Assembly (NCBI GenBank): GCA_964443545.1
Contig: CAYUCV010000050.1
Span: 1-6,117 of the forward strand
DNA length: 6,117 nt
Source of the DNA: JBAZKV01 sp964443545
GTDB taxonomy: Bacteria > Margulisbacteria > WOR-1 > JAKLHX01 > JBAZKV01
Direction: 5' to 3'
Shown here: one piece after another, positions 6,031-6,117 of the stretch
How the letters are laid out: the number at the start of each line of letters is the position of its first letter
Numbering within the stretch: position 1 is the stretch's first letter
Program-made: the position numbers and the translations under genes
Notes under the pieces: generated by a model
What the model was told of the DNA's origin: nothing
Database searches by the model: none
The model's input: the letters and a program-made list of their open reading frames with translations, nothing else

Positions 6031-6037
6031 TAATAAT
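6009..6037 (+). promoter_or_regulatory. Sigma-70-like promoter of the PHP-domain gene
   Basis: TTGACT (6009-6014, five of six), a 17-nt spacer and AATAAT (6032-6037, five of six). Seven nt beyond the -10 lies position 6044, the A of the PHP gene's ATG, so the transcript may be leaderless. The site overlaps the divergent minus-strand promoter almost completely. The two -35 elements form an inverted repeat ATTGAC-N12-GTCAAT (6008-6031) that could also be an operator. Confidence 0.55.
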
Positions 6038-6043
6038 TGCCGG

Positions 6044-6117
6044 ATGATTGACTTACACATACATACCATAGCCAGTTCCGACGGACAGCACGCCCCGGAG
6101 GAGATATTTGCCCTGGC
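6044..6117 (+). CDS. PHP-domain protein (N-terminal fragment, runs off right edge)
   Basis: Only 24 codons and two bases are in the window. They read MIDLHIHTIASSDG followed by a PEEIFAL stretch, the typical opening of PHP-domain phosphoesterases. H5 and H7 form the HxH metal-binding pair and D13 lies in the expected SDG turn. Family members include trypsin-like-named TrpH/YciV nucleases, histidinol phosphatases and polymerase-linked domains. The short DLHIHTxxSDG start fits the stand-alone small PHP hydrolases best, but the subtype cannot be settled. No ribosome site stands close to the ATG, which fits the predicted transcript start at or next to the ATG. It is divergent from the creatininase operon. 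Confidence 0.85.
   Translation, partial: MIDLHIHTIASSDGQHAPEEIFAL

Noticed and set aside
6024..6047. A seven-codon minicistron (MSIIIAG) whose TGA overlaps the PHP gene's ATG
   Set aside because: If the predicted plus-strand promoter is used, the minicistron lies upstream of the transcript start. It is short enough to be chance.

Overview
The window looks like a stretch of bacterial chromosome, probably from an anaerobe of the Desulfobacterota (deltaproteobacterial) type. That placement is inferred, not proven. It rests on a LysR regulator resembling the selenium-metabolism-associated subfamily, on G/C-rich hairpin repeats, and on the mix of housekeeping genes. No phage, transposase or CRISPR signature was seen.

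Left part (1-2569, minus strand): two adjacent genes of unknown function that form an apparent operon. The upstream gene (490 aa) has a helical N-terminus, a long charged and proline-rich middle, two C-terminal C4 zinc ribbons of the topoisomerase type and a very basic tail. The downstream gene starts from GTG behind a perfect AGGAGG and runs off the left edge. Its linker region has absorbed a roughly 145-bp array of C-run/G-run hairpins that stays in frame.

Middle (2570-3474): a gap with short repeats, a small single-domain PilZ (c-di-GMP-binding) gene with a TTG start, an intrinsic terminator, and two tandem tRNA genes, tRNA-Arg(TCT) then tRNA-His(GTG). All are on the minus strand.

Right part (3475-6117): a LysR-type regulator (plus strand) converges on a two-gene minus-strand operon. 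That operon encodes a creatininase-family amidohydrolase followed 3 nt later by a membrane-anchored TlpA/ResA-like thioredoxin. Upstream of the operon is a compact divergent regulatory region. Two strong sigma-70-like promoters overlap and face in opposite directions. The minus-strand one should give a leader of about 157 nt that can form alternative RNA pairings. The plus-strand one would start at, or within a base or two of, the ATG of a PHP-domain gene that is cut by the right edge. This leader/promoter region and the hairpin array translated inside the left-hand gene are the two most interesting points.
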